Shown here: positions 1 to 11,911 of the stretch, piece by piece
Layout of the letters: the number at the start of each line of letters is the position of its first letter
Position numbering within the stretch: the stretch's first letter is position 1
DNA from: Lingula anatina
Lineage: Eukaryota; Brachiopoda; Lingulata; Lingulida; Lingulidae
Assembly (NCBI RefSeq): GCF_001039355.2
Contig: NW_019775866.1
Coordinates: 1 to 45,094, forward strand
Length of the DNA: 45,094 nt
Direction: 5' to 3'
The notes under the pieces: generated by a model
What the model was told of the DNA's origin: nothing
Databases searched by the model: none
Seen by the model: only the letters and a program-made list of their open reading frames with translations
Made by a program: the position numbers and the translations under genes

Positions 1-1389
1 CAGACCTGTCCTCAGGAAAACTTTGAAGAGCTGGGTTGAATGATGCACGTGTGCTGCTGTCATATTAATGGGTTAGAGATGTGTACTTAGGATCTAAACC
101 TAAATTTCAGGCCATGATAACCAGGAAAGTCCTCTAAAACCACAGGTGTTTTGGGGGCTTTGTCTTTGTTGACTTTTTAAAATCCTAGAGCTAGCGGATA
201 GGCAAACAAGCCATTAGTGCCAGACTACATAACTTTACCTTTTAGTAAATTGGGAAGCAAATATTTGCCTTGCAGCAGAGGAGGTGATTTATGGACTAAG
301 AGATGTACTTACACATTTTGAGTCAAGCCCCCCCCCCCCATGACCCCCCTTCCCCACCCCTTCCTAAGGCAGCCTATGCACTGATATCATATATAGATTG
401 CATTGCAAAAGCAAGTTTAAACAGCTTTGAACATAATTGAAGAGATAAAGCTTAGCTTAGACATACCATGAACTGTTAAATATTACTCTTGGAATAAAGC
501 AGAAGGTTGTCTACAACAGAAACAATGCTAAGGGGAGGGGTAAGTAAACTCTACAACAGGGACAATACTAGGGGGGTGGGGTCAGTAATCTGTACCCTAA
601 ATAATTAAGGTAAACACTGACCAGGTAAGCCAGTGGCCTTGTCTACACCTCTGTGATATTACAGCAGTCCCCAAGTCACTCTCACAAGGACATGAAAATA
701 GTTACACAGTAATTGATCCTTCTGTACAGTCACTGTTTGGAAGGCCGAGACTTGCTCGCCTGAGATTTCGCTGTTTGGTTACCTGCTAGAGCTTTTGTGG
801 CTATGCTGGATAGATTATAGATTTGTATTCAGCTCTATTTAGAAGTTGTCTCTAGTCTCTGGGGGTTTGTACTTTGATGACTGGACTGTGCCTTAATCTA
901 AAAACCCACTCAGGATGAGTTTGTCATCAAGTGTTTGCCTTTCAAAGGCACAAGGTGAGTTTTGCAAGACTTGAGACATATCTATTGAGAAATGAGGGAT
1001 ATTCTACAAGATTAGAAGAGGTAAAAGGAAACTGACAGAGGTGGAAGTATTACAACTGCATATACTATTTCATAATAACTACAAATAATACTGACTTGCA
1101 TTTTTTTGTGTATTGCAGGAAGTTGCCTCTATTTATAGGTGTTACCACGCTTTTTGTCATTAACGGAATAGGTGCATGACTTCATTGCTTCATATATGTA
1201 CTGTTGTCATATCAAGTGAAGTGGAGCCTAGCTAAGGAAAGTAGTAATTAATCAGTAATTGCAGCAGGGTTCTCAAGTTGGGTACATACAAGCCCTGTAT
1301 CATACAGCAGTCTTACATGTTACTGCGTGGGTGTATAAATGACTCCTATACCTTAATGGTGTCATATTGCAGTCTTGATGACCAAAACC

Positions 1390-1724
1390 AGTACCGGGCC
1401 CACCCAACTTTCAGACTAGGCACCGAATGATCCTGAATTCACCGGTAGATCGGACTACACTACTAGTACCCTTTTTCAAGGTGTGCCTCAGAACGTGGTT
1501 CGAAGTATCACAAGCGAGACGGCTCTTGCCTAGTACGTGATGTGATATCGATGATTCTGAGCGGGGTTGGAAATAAGTGCATCTCATCTCAAAATTTGTT
1601 CTGGGGTATGATACTGTGAAATTCGTAGTGACACAAACCTTGAAAACAGGTAGTGTGGTCCAATCTACCGGAGAATTTGGGATCATTTGGTGCCGAGTTT
1701 GGTAGTTGGGTATGTCTAGGTACT
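1390..1724. mobile_element. Foldback / MITE-like inverted-repeat element (~335 bp)
   Basis: The left arm (about 1390-1485) and right arm (about 1632-1724) are imperfect reverse complements. Both begin with AGTACC and share blocks such as CCCAACT, GGCACC, GAATGATCC/AAATGATCC, CCGGTAGAT and TTTTCAAGGT. The outer ends contain TA, so a TA target duplication (Tc1/mariner style) is possible but not proven. Open frames across it on the minus strand are a by-product of the palindrome. No transposase is visible, so it would be non-autonomous. Boundaries are approximate. Confidence 0.6.
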
Positions 1725-4359
1725 AGCTGTTTTTTTATATAGATTATACACTGAGATGTTATAGCAAGTACACTATCATTTACCATTTCCCCAATCCTTA
1801 TAATCACTTCCTGACAATTTAATAGCTAATATACTAAAGGAGAAGTGCTGGTAGATAAATGAAAGTTGTTTGTATCAATTATGCTTTTTTTCTAGTAGGG
1901 AATTTATGGTGTGCTCTATATTGTGATTATATACTGATACAGAGATAATGACTCATGTATTCATTGCAATATACATATAAGATAATAGGATACATGCTGC
2001 AAAAGACATGTTCTGTAAAAATACTGAGAAGTTCTGTAGGCAGATTGTAGTTGTCAAGGGGACATGATTATAGTAGTCTATGGATGTGCTATAGCCAGAT
2101 AGGGATGTAATACTGAACATTGCAAAGGTATAATCACAGTTTTTAAAGCATTGGTAAAGTTATTCTAAATGAATGGATCTATCCCAGTCTTCACCACCAT
2201 ATAGAGTGACATTCTCTTTCATAATCAGCAGACATGACTACAAAGTGCATACAGTAGAATTCTGATGGTATATTTTCGTAGAGCGCAGTTTATAGAGCCA
2301 TGCAGCATATGTTGTACATAGATATATGCAGCAGAGATGGATATATGAAGTGTTTATTGGACAGCTGAAGAAATTGCAAACAGACTATTATGAATGATGA
2401 ATACTGTACAAGGTGGTTACGTCTAGGATGAGGTAATTTCATGCAGGATGATCAGTACAATACTGGTATATTGGATTACCTTCATTTTCTGATAATAGAA
2501 AAAGGCCGTATAGATCTGGGACTAGAAAGAGCTGACAGAAAGGTTAGAAAGCCACACATGTACTGTAACACATCCAGTTTCTACTGAATTTTGAGCATGA
2601 AGCTCATGCTTAACTCCTTCTAAAATAAAGGGGGTTATTTCACAAGGTATTGTGTAAGGAAATAGGTGTCATTTTTCATCAAAAGTGCTAGAAGGACCCC
2701 CAGAAGTTGCGCTAATGTGATTTGGCTATTTAATGAAAAAGAAAATGTGAAATGGCGTTGAGAGATGTAGATTTATCGCCTCCAGCAATCTATGTGTATA
2801 TTAATTCAGGTGAAGAAAGGGTGTAGAATATCCATTATAGGAACCAGTGGTTTCTCTTGCTTTTAATAAACACAGTACATTAGGCACTGGATGCCAATTT
2901 TACCGTTTCAAATGTTATTTGTATACTTTTATTTTCTAGTGAAAAAACAAATTTATTTGTTCAGTGTTAACTGAAGTCTCTTAAAGGTGCATAAACACTG
3001 CATCAGCAATAAATGAGAGGCATTTTTATGTTTTCATTCCCTTTTATCCATGTGCTGTATTTTGGACAAGCTGTGTTGTACTGGGACAAAGAGATAATCA
3101 AGAGAGCATATTTAGAGTCAACAAACAGAAACTGACACTGTTCAAATTGACTTTGTGGCACAGGGCACTAAAACCTGCAGGCAGTATGAATTGAAAAGGT
3201 GAAATTGTCATCCAGACTATATTCACGTACTCCATACTTCACCTCTCATGATCTTCTGATATACAGTAAAATCCAAGCCCATTTGTCTAAATTATCTGTG
3301 TGTAATGGGATTTTTTTTATAAATGACTCTTTTCATTTGTATATTATTAATGTTCCCATTTTCTAATCCATGCCGTGTTATGGCTGAAGCCTGCTGAGTT
3401 GACCAAAAAACTCATTTTACCTACCTAAACTTTAAAAAACTAGCTGTTGTCGACTACTAATATGAAACTTAATTAGAACAGTTATTTTGTATTTGTGTGT
3501 GGGCTAATCCATCAAAATTAATTTTTTGTTTTTTAGATTACAAAAAAATCACTTGACAGATTTGTGATAAGTCCTATTGCTACCTATCCAGCCCAGTGTT
3601 AATGAACCTGGTGATGTGCATTTCACTGTTGATTAATTAAAATCTGAATGAAAATAAATGAAATATTTTCTGGGGCTGTGTGCACTCTGGTGATGGTTAA
3701 CACCAAACACTTAACAGTAGTTCAGGACTGTAGCAATTGAAATCATACAGGGTAGCCATCAAATAGATTGTCACCACAAGATGTGCCACGTGGTGTTAAC
3801 TTTACAGTAGTAAGGGTGAAACTCCATGTGCCAGGAATGTTGTCTTATAAAATAGTAGGAAAATTGCACGTAAAACATGGTGATATTCACAATGTTGTGG
3901 GATACACTCATTCAACTGAAATGACAAAAAACAACCAGAAAATATCCATGGACAAATTCTGTCAGCTGTTATTCCTTGTTACCCTGCACTCACTAGTCTG
4001 CCATTATTTCTGTCTCCACTCTCCTCCAAATCTCATGAAATCTCGCTAGACTATGAGCCAACCAAGACGATGCCCATTCCTGTGTCTTCAGTGTTGTGTC
4101 TGTCTCAGGCTATCAGGTAATATAGCTTATCAAACCTGGTCATAAATCTAGATATAGTGTTCACTTTGAACACACAGGAATGTCCTGTACTGCTACTCCA
4201 GATAAAGTGTACATGAGAGTATTGTGCACAACAGGGGCAGATCCAGAGTTATTTTCTGACATTCTTCCGAATTATCTTTGTTGATCCATCCTACAATTTT
4301 TTGACTGTCTTCATACAGAAAAAAATTAGATACCCCTCAATATAAACTTGAAAATCTGA

Positions 4360-4386
4360 CCGTCTTCTGGAAGACCCAGAAGACGG
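4360..4386. repeat. Perfect 11-bp inverted repeat with 5-nt loop
   Basis: The 11-base arm CCGTCTTCTGG is followed by a 5-base spacer and its exact reverse complement. It lies in an otherwise featureless non-coding stretch. Function unknown; it may be chance or a transposon remnant. Confidence 0.6.
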
Positions 4387-5462
4387 CCTCAATCTGCCCC
4401 TGTGCAAGAACTCTTGTAAACTGGCTTGTGCTTCATGTCTCCTTAAAATGAGGGGTGGTCTCTTTTAGCCTCTGAAACCTAGGGTGGGGATATGGGGGGG
4501 AGGAAGGGGTGACAGTGCAATATTATTAAAATAGGAACACACACAGACTGTACCATTTGGAACATTCAAAGAATTATTTCAGAAAAAAATAATTAGTCAT
4601 CAACATATATTTATTTTTAGGAAATAGAGACAGCCTTTTGAAGTTCCCAGCTTTGATGCTTATATCATGTAATTTCCTGAGTGCCTTGCCTGTTGCATGT
4701 TAAATAGAGAGCTCAGCTGTTGTGCTGACCTAGACACAATTAGCATTTCATTTATATACAAGTATCTAAAATACTGTGGATTTTAACAGTTAGTACCTCC
4801 ACCAAGGATGTTGTGTTATTGCCTTTGTTGTTTTGCTGGTTAACAGTATAATCCAGAAAGTTTTGAACTTGAACAGATCCTGATAAAACTTTCAGGATAC
4901 CTTAGAAAAGGGTAACTTAAATTAATTAAATTTTGGTAGGGGCTCATTAATTAATTTATTTGTTGATAATTGTTAATCAATCGTTCTTGGCAGAGGTTTG
5001 GGCTCTACCTACTAGTACTTTTCCAGTTCATCATAAGATGGCTCTGTCTGTCTTACATTTTTAAGAAACCCTTTCTTTAAATATCTGCTTCACGTGAAAT
5101 AATTTATGTAGCATTTACCACTGTTGACACAAAATAATCATAGGTGTCTGGTTCTATACATGATCATTAGTTCTAAAGAGTGCTGTAGCCTGCAGATAAA
5201 GAATTGTAGTATATTTTACCAGGATGATATACGTCCTATCACCACAACAATGCAACTTACCCAGACTACCATATAAATTATAATATAGTGCACTGACAAC
5301 CTGTAACTGTGGCCCAGCAGGTAATAAGGTGTGCACACCCAGGCAGTGTTCATAATGGGATTTCAGGTTTTTATGGTGGGAGGGGATGGGGGTGGGGGGT
5401 GGGAGGGGAGGTGCTAAGTCATCCGTTCATTATGTAATTTTAGTAAGCTGTAGTGCTTGTGT

Positions 5463-5463
<1 letters not shown>

Positions 5464-5500
<37 letters not shown>
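5464..5500. repeat. (CT)n microsatellite
   Basis: An uninterrupted CT dinucleotide run of about 37 bases. Confidence 0.95.
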
Positions 5501-5502
<2 letters not shown>

Positions 5503-8500
5503 AACTAGGTTGTCACATATTGTCAGTGTCACAGGAGGTGGGATGTCAGGGGTTGTCAGTTTTCCACATGGCAGAACTTAGGTGACAAATTTGGAGTTGA
5601 AGATATTTTAATTAACTGCGGCAACTGTGCCGCTCATTCTTAAACAATTAGCCAATAGATGTGCACCACCCTTGTTTTTGGACTAGGTGTACTAGAAGAG
5701 TCAGTAAAAGCTTTTACCAACCAGAACTATCAGGCCCATACCCAGGGATTTCCATGGAAAAGGTGGGGTGGAGCCTTTATCTGAAAAAATGGACTTTTTT
5801 ACCCCGATAGTTGATGTAACTTACTGTAGCAAGATACTTTTTGTGCTCTTGATTCATTTTTATAAACAATTACACAGACCTTGTTTGAAAGGTGTGATGG
5901 CCATCTTCTTAATGAATCCTTCAGTAGCAAACTTATCACTTTCTATCTACTACACTGGAACTCTAAGATACTGGATTGATTTGACAGACAAGCAGGTGCA
6001 CAAAAGGTGAAATATGAATTTAACAGTGATGATGATTGCTATCGGTTGCCTTCAGTTGCATGTAGCACTCAGTGTGGTAATAAAAGGTGAGAATAAATCA
6101 GGAGTTCAGGTGTCTCAAGGTATTGGGAGGGCATGCCATTACGCCACCCAGACTGAGCTGCCAGCAGGCCAGGTATGGGAATAATCTGCACTGTTACTAG
6201 TGTTAGGTGGTTCATGGATTCAACATCACTGGGTGTGTTCACACAAGGATAGTTTTAGACCTGAAAGTCGGTCTTCAAGGTCTTATGCAAGCTACACTGA
6301 TACAAATAGGACCAACTCTGGTCTAACGAAGTCCTTGGGTGAACAGATGCACTTTTATTTATTCATTCATTATTCATATATAACATGTAAAATTAATAGG
6401 ATAATGGTGATAGTACTTTTTTTTAACCAAACTTGTATATTTTGGAATTTATCTTTCTTTCTCTGTTGTTTTATTAAAGTTAAGTCCAAAGATTGTTATT
6501 TGTACACATTATAAAAATGCCACAAATTAAATACAAGTGAGCTTAAATGTTAAAAAAAAACATAACCAGTCTAAGAGGTAGCTCAAAGGTAAAATTAATA
6601 GCTACTAACTGTTAATAAGCTGTCTCAGGTGAAGAGCGTGTTTAACGAGGAGATGAGCCGGCTTAACGAATCATCCTCCCAGTGGTTTAATTACCTGTAC
6701 TCATGTAGTACACATGTAATGGATGGTAGAGAGAAACAATTAGAAAACACTTAATCAACCTGTTCCCCCCACATGCCACCTTCAAACAAATCCCCGTCAC
6801 CAAATTTAACTAATCTCTGGTAGAGTTTATCAGAGGTAAAGGATTAATAGATATTATGCTTTGTTGAATTTGCATTTATCACCATTCATTTAGCATTCTC
6901 TGGGCAGAGGCAGCCATCCTGGGGGTCTTATGAAACTATTTACCTGGCTGGATTAATGAAGTTAAGGCTAAAGTGGGTTTCTGTCACAGTAGGTGGTCGA
7001 TCTCGAGGTGACTTTTTTAAAGAACAGTCCTGTGAGAGTGGTGACAAAATATTAATATTTACCAGATGGGGATGCACAAAGGGGTCAGAGCTCCAGTCGA
7101 TGAAATGGAATGTTCTTGTGTGGAAAGTAAAGGTATTATATATTTTTTATTTGTTTGCTGAAGTGGGAAAGTCAACTTTAAAAGTCTCTCAAGTGTACCT
7201 ATTCGTGCCATTTAAGCAGCAGAAGTATGTTTAGTGAGTAAATAGATTTTAACTCGGTACGTGCATGGTGATACAGAGTTTTTGTTTTCTGTTGTTTGAT
7301 GAAGTAATATTGTTACCAATTAAAATTAAAATTGCCGTCATCCAGGCACCTTTTAGTGCTAAGACGTATACATACTACAGTGCCCCGAAGTGGCTGAGTT
7401 AAAGTACAGTTTGTGATTGTTAAAAATCTAGTCTGATAGAAACAGTGTTTATATATAGACATGGATCTTTAAAAATGTTATGGTTAGACTGTATTATAAA
7501 ACACATTGAAAATTCTTGTTTTTTATGAATTCAGTGTGTCTGACTAGATGTGAAAGTTAATTAACTGTGACACGCTATTATGTCATGGTGTTTTTTTCAG
7601 CGCACTAAGAATCCGGATACATGTATAAAATTTTTTCTGCTCAGTCTTAGAAAAATTCCCATTTTGGTTTTTTTTTTCTCTCACTCCGGTCATCTTTCTG
7701 GTGTATGCTATACTTATTTTTACTGCAGTAAGACATCATTTCCAAGGACAAGGTAAGCAGAGAAGGGAGAAAGAATCATATATATTATGCATGATAAGGA
7801 CGTGTTCTTTTTAATGACCTTGAAAGATAAAGGCATCAAAACCAGACAGGTGTTGTGAACATTTTGGTAAGTGAGGGAATAACATTTCTCATGGAGTGAT
7901 AAAAAGAGCATGTATATATACCTAATAGGTTGATATGGAGGTTGAAAAGTTCACCATACTTCTGATAATGCTGGATATTAACAGGGGAATTGATTACCAA
8001 GATGAGGAAGCATACCTTAATTAATCAGAGCTCTGATGTTAAAGTTGCCGCACATATCTACCTGTAACCTAGACCTTTTCTTCTCATCGGCTCGTGAACC
8101 GAGTGGCAAAAGGTGATAAGATCGTACAGTTGACTTGTGTCGGCTTACATGAATAAACAAAACATAAAAAGCGGTAGCACACAGTTATCTGTTGAGAGAC
8201 TTGTCATGAGATGAGAAACTGTTATCTAAGTAAGGCAGAGATAAAGTTTTTTAAAAAAACAGGACCGTTTTTCCCCACGGTAAACAGGACTTACTGACCC
8301 GACAAAGAAAAAGGTAAGAAAATGTTATTTTGATGATGAAAAAAAAAAAAGTTGGTTGAGTCACCTCTTTGTGTGTTATGAAACATGTTATGAGGACATG
8401 ATAAATTTATGGGCTGTTTTATAGTTCAAGTCATATCTTCATATCTTATGTGGATGGAAACTCAGATGTAGTGGTTTAGAAGGCCATGTTAAAATAATTT

Positions 8501-9465
8501 CAATTTTTGTAAATTATGCCATGACACAGAATGCTGGGAAGTCTGGCCAGAATGAGGTGAAACGGGCTTGAAATGCTGTTACTTGATTCACTTTGAAACT
8601 TGATATTTACTTGTTATGAATTTGTACCGGATTGGACCTTATCAGTAAGTTCTTACAGGGTTGACATCTTGGAGTAAGGGCATTAAAACTGCCATTTTAG
8701 ATCAGGCTTTCTGTATTTTATACTGGGACTTTTTCACTGTGTTTACTACTATGAATGATGCCATTTTTGTGAATGTTTTTTTTTTTCCTTAGGAGGAATA
8801 AGTAATAAATATGACTTAATGTCAGATAAAAATTATCATGCCATGTTTATTATCCACTTCCAGTCCTCAGTAAAGTTTATGTTATAAAAGACACCTGCAA
8901 TATGAAATGTATGAAGAACAGCTTCCAAAATAATACATAGGTTTGAATTAAGTATGATTTTTCAGTTGACAAGTCATCATAAGGGTGTGATCTTTGTTGC
9001 ATTTAATATTTATAAATATGCAAGCTTTTCCTAACAGCTGGTTACTGGCACATAGCACGCAAACGCCAAAACATTCTTTTTTAAAACCAATGTCAGGATT
9101 GGAAAATTGCTTTGTAAAAGGCTGAGCCTCCCTAACACAGGCAAGGAGATTAACCAGAAACATTGTCAAACATTTTGGCCTTGGTAATATAAAGACCACA
9201 TAATCAAACATTTTACTACAGTATTTTTTTTGTCAGTATTTTTTTTTCATACTTATGTTATTGTCTCATGCATTGGAAAAGGAAACAAAAGTTTGAAGCT
9301 CTATAAATTATGGTTTATGGATTGTTTTACATGCTTCTTTAAATAAAAAACAATAATAGTATTTAGAAAGGCTGTCTCTTGTTGACAGTTGACCAGTGTA
9401 ATTGTGTGTTGGGCTTTAGTCTACATGACAGACTGACCTAGCCATGGACCTCTTCACAAATCTGA

Positions 9466-9699
9466 AGGCCAGTTTCCACTGGAGATAGGTGGGCCTTACT
9501 TAGAATGAACTATTTCAGCTCAGGAAATCTGGATATTATTAACTTAACATAGCAAGGCAGTGTTATGACAGGCAATGTATTTCAATTACAGTGATGACAG
9601 GTGGGGCAACAGATAGATTAGATTGGCTACTTATGGTGAGCTAATCACAATTCATTAGACTTCTTCCTGAGGTGGGTCAGACTGAGTGGAAACTGGCCT
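9466..9699. mobile_element. MITE-like element with 15-bp perfect terminal inverted repeats
   Basis: AGGCCAGTTTCCACT at 9466-9480 is exactly reverse-complemented at 9685-9699, giving a 234-bp unit. The inner parts of the arms are only weakly complementary and no open reading frame spans it. I could not identify a clear target-site duplication, so the superfamily is undecided. It sits about 470 bp upstream of the first CDC42SE-like exon with a visible acceptor. Confidence 0.5.
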
Positions 9700-10173
9700 A
9701 AAGGAAATAGCCACTGCTTGTACCAAGGACAACAGTTGTTCCACACAGTGAAGTAAAGTGGTGCTGGGGCCCATATGCCAGCTCTGGTTCTTCTCAACAT
9801 GATGTCTGGGGAGAAAACATGTCCAGAAAAATATAACTAAAAATGGACTGGTTCAATTTTAAGAATGGGCCATTTTATTATTATTATTTTATTATTGTGA
9901 CCTGCAGTCCTATGTCTCTGCAGATATAATGGAAAAGTTTATATTTCAGCACACAAGGATGTATTCAGTCCATTCCTAGCTCCTGTTCTGTCTCTTCCTT
10001 GTTGATCGTGGTTTAGCTGACATACCCTTCCTATATTAGGTCTTGCTTACAGACAATGATATAATTATATATATGTATTATAGTATGTATATTTTTTGAT
10101 TGCATTGAAACTGGTGGGTCTTGTTCTTATACCATATGTTCTGTGTGTTAATATTCCTTTCTCTTGATTGCAG

Positions 10174-10304
10174 TTAAGCTGGTGAAGAGTCCGCCTGTCA
10201 AGCTGGGGTCCTCCGCTGCTCACAAGATGAGTGACGTGCTAGTCTGTTTTAGGTGCTGTGTTGCCGAGCAACCACAGCCGGTGAGTAAAGGCGTGTTCAA
10301 AGCT

Positions 10305-10339
<35 letters not shown>

Positions 10340-10462
10340 CGGAATCGGTTTGTGACTAATAGACAGCAAGGTTGTTTATTGTGAAACTTTATAAAATGTT
10401 ATTCTCTCTGCCAGTTGGATTATTTCAGGTTTAACTTAGACTAGTCTTGGAAGTGTGTATGT

Positions 10463-10508
<46 letters not shown>

Positions 10509-11726
10509 ACGCAGATGTCTGCGTGCATGTGTTGAATACATATTACAAATATTGCAGATAGACTCATTACAGTAAAAAGTCTAGCCTCTCTCTCTCTCTC
10601 TATCTCAAACTCTGTGTTAACACATTAACTGTATTTTAAAACAGTGCTGAATGTGTGCATGCAAGGTTAGTAAATTAAATGAGGGGAACTTTTTTCAGTA
10701 TTGTTTTTGTAATGAGTTATCAAGTTGTTTTTTGAAACTTATAATTAGGATAAAAACTTGGAAAATAGAAAATAAGTGAAGGAGTTGTTCAGTTCAGATA
10801 GGTTCACTTATTTCAAATACATTACCCCAAACCTGTACACACTACCTTAATGGTAATTCCCTTCTATAGAATTTTACAAGAAAAAAATAGAAATAAAAAG
10901 AGTGAAATGCAATTTAAAGGAAAGCATATAAATCAAATGTTGGCCTTGAGAACAAGAGTTTTTTCTCATCTACTGTAACTTCAAAGAGATTGCCCATGTG
11001 CTTAAAAATGTTTTTCCACTGACACTGAAAAATTTCAAAGCTTCAAGTTTCCCTAGATATTAATCGTTTTCACCATTTACATTTTGTTTTTCTTGATAAA
11101 TGTCACATACAATTTTCAATATATATTTTTTCCAGAAGAGGCGTAGGAGGATAGACAGGAGTATGATAGGTCTACCAACCAATTTCCAACACACAGGACA
11201 CATAGGATCAGGGGATGTATCCAATTTTAGCTCAGTAAGTGCTCTGATTTACTTATGGTTTATCAATTATTTTGAATCGTGCAACATGATTATTTAGCCC
11301 ATTCATATTTTTAAATTATTAAAAACTTTTTAAAGGAGACTGATAATATGTCTAGTGAAAATGTTAAAGATTTTTTAACGGATATCAGATATGTATGGTG
11401 TTGTTTTATATCTAATTGCTTATCTATAAGTGTGTGTGAGTGTGTGTGTACACGCGTGCGCATGTGTCTCTCACAGACACATGCGCACGCGTGTGTGTGT
11501 ACACGCGTGCGCATGTGTCTGTGAGAGAGAAATATATTAAGTGACACATCAGGCTATTCTGAAACAAATAAAGTTTTTTTAAATTTTAAATAATTTGGGT
11601 CTTATTTCAGCCTGGGGTGAATTCCATACAGGGACAAATGTCGTCCAAGGGGGGCTATGACCATGTATCTCCTGTTAGTGTTCACTTAGATGTTAGAGAT
11701 TTACAAGATGTACAGAAGTCATGAGG
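10174..11726 (+). CDS. CDC42SE: CDC42 small effector protein (CDC42SE1/2, SPEC family)
   Basis: Three coding exons join in phase 0: 10227-10280, 11136-11234 and 11611-11724 (stop TGA 11722-11724), giving 88 residues; vertebrate CDC42SE1/2 are about 79-84. The first exon starts after the acceptor at 10173 and carries 5' UTR before the ATG at 10227, the first ATG of the exon. Residues 1-18 contain the Cys-rich CFRCC segment, the likely palmitoylation site known in the family, followed by AEQPQP. Residues 19-25 are the basic KRRRRID patch. Residues 29-42 match the CRIB consensus I-x2-P-x2-F-x-H-x2-H-x-G ([14 protein letters not shown]). A conserved SKGGY motif lies near residue 63. The family binds GTP-loaded CDC42 at the plasma membrane and modulates actin remodelling. 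Introns are 855 and 376 bp. A perfect donor GTAAGT starts at 11727, two bases after the stop, so the 3' UTR probably continues in another exon. Confidence 0.93.
10306..10339. repeat. Poly-T tract (34 T)
   Basis: An uninterrupted T run directly inside the intron after the first CDC42SE-like coding exon. It could be the poly-A tail of a minus-strand retroposon or simple slippage; no retroposon body is recognisable. Confidence 0.9.
10467..10507. repeat. (GT)n microsatellite
   Basis: A GT dinucleotide run in intron 1 of the CDC42SE-like gene, flanked by short alternating purine-pyrimidine sequence including GTGCAC. Confidence 0.95.
11450..11520. repeat. Alternating Pu/Py cruciform with a third direct arm copy
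   Basis: A 20-base arm at 11450-11469 is exactly reverse-complemented at 11475-11494 after a 5-base loop. The same 20 bases reappear in direct orientation at 11501-11520. The arms are alternating purine-pyrimidine with CGCG and GTGT steps, the composition known to favour Z-DNA. The central arm could pair with either flanking arm. It lies in the intron between CDC42SE-like coding exons 2 and 3. Confidence 0.85.
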
Positions 11727-11859
11727 GTAAGTGGAGTTAGATACAAATTTAATAATATACATTTCATATATGTTATAACCTTAAAAGAGTGGAAAATACC
11801 AGATGCAGACTTAAGACTTGCACCAGCTACATTTTGAAATATTCTTGAAAGGTTTTGTG

Positions 11860-11911
<52 letters not shown>

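Larger units (their letters stand above)
1..10173. other. Non-coding stretch (5' flank or first intron of CDC42SE-like gene)
   Basis: I see no convincing protein-coding exon on either strand in this stretch. The open frames are short, lack splice context and do not resemble known domains. It holds a C12 run near 328-339, a (CT)n tract at 5464-5500, a small perfect hairpin at 4360-4386 and two inverted-repeat elements listed separately. Because the first coding exon at 10227 is preceded by a good acceptor at 10173, an untranslated 5' exon of the CDC42SE-like gene must lie upstream, either here or beyond the window. I could not place it. Confidence 0.5.
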
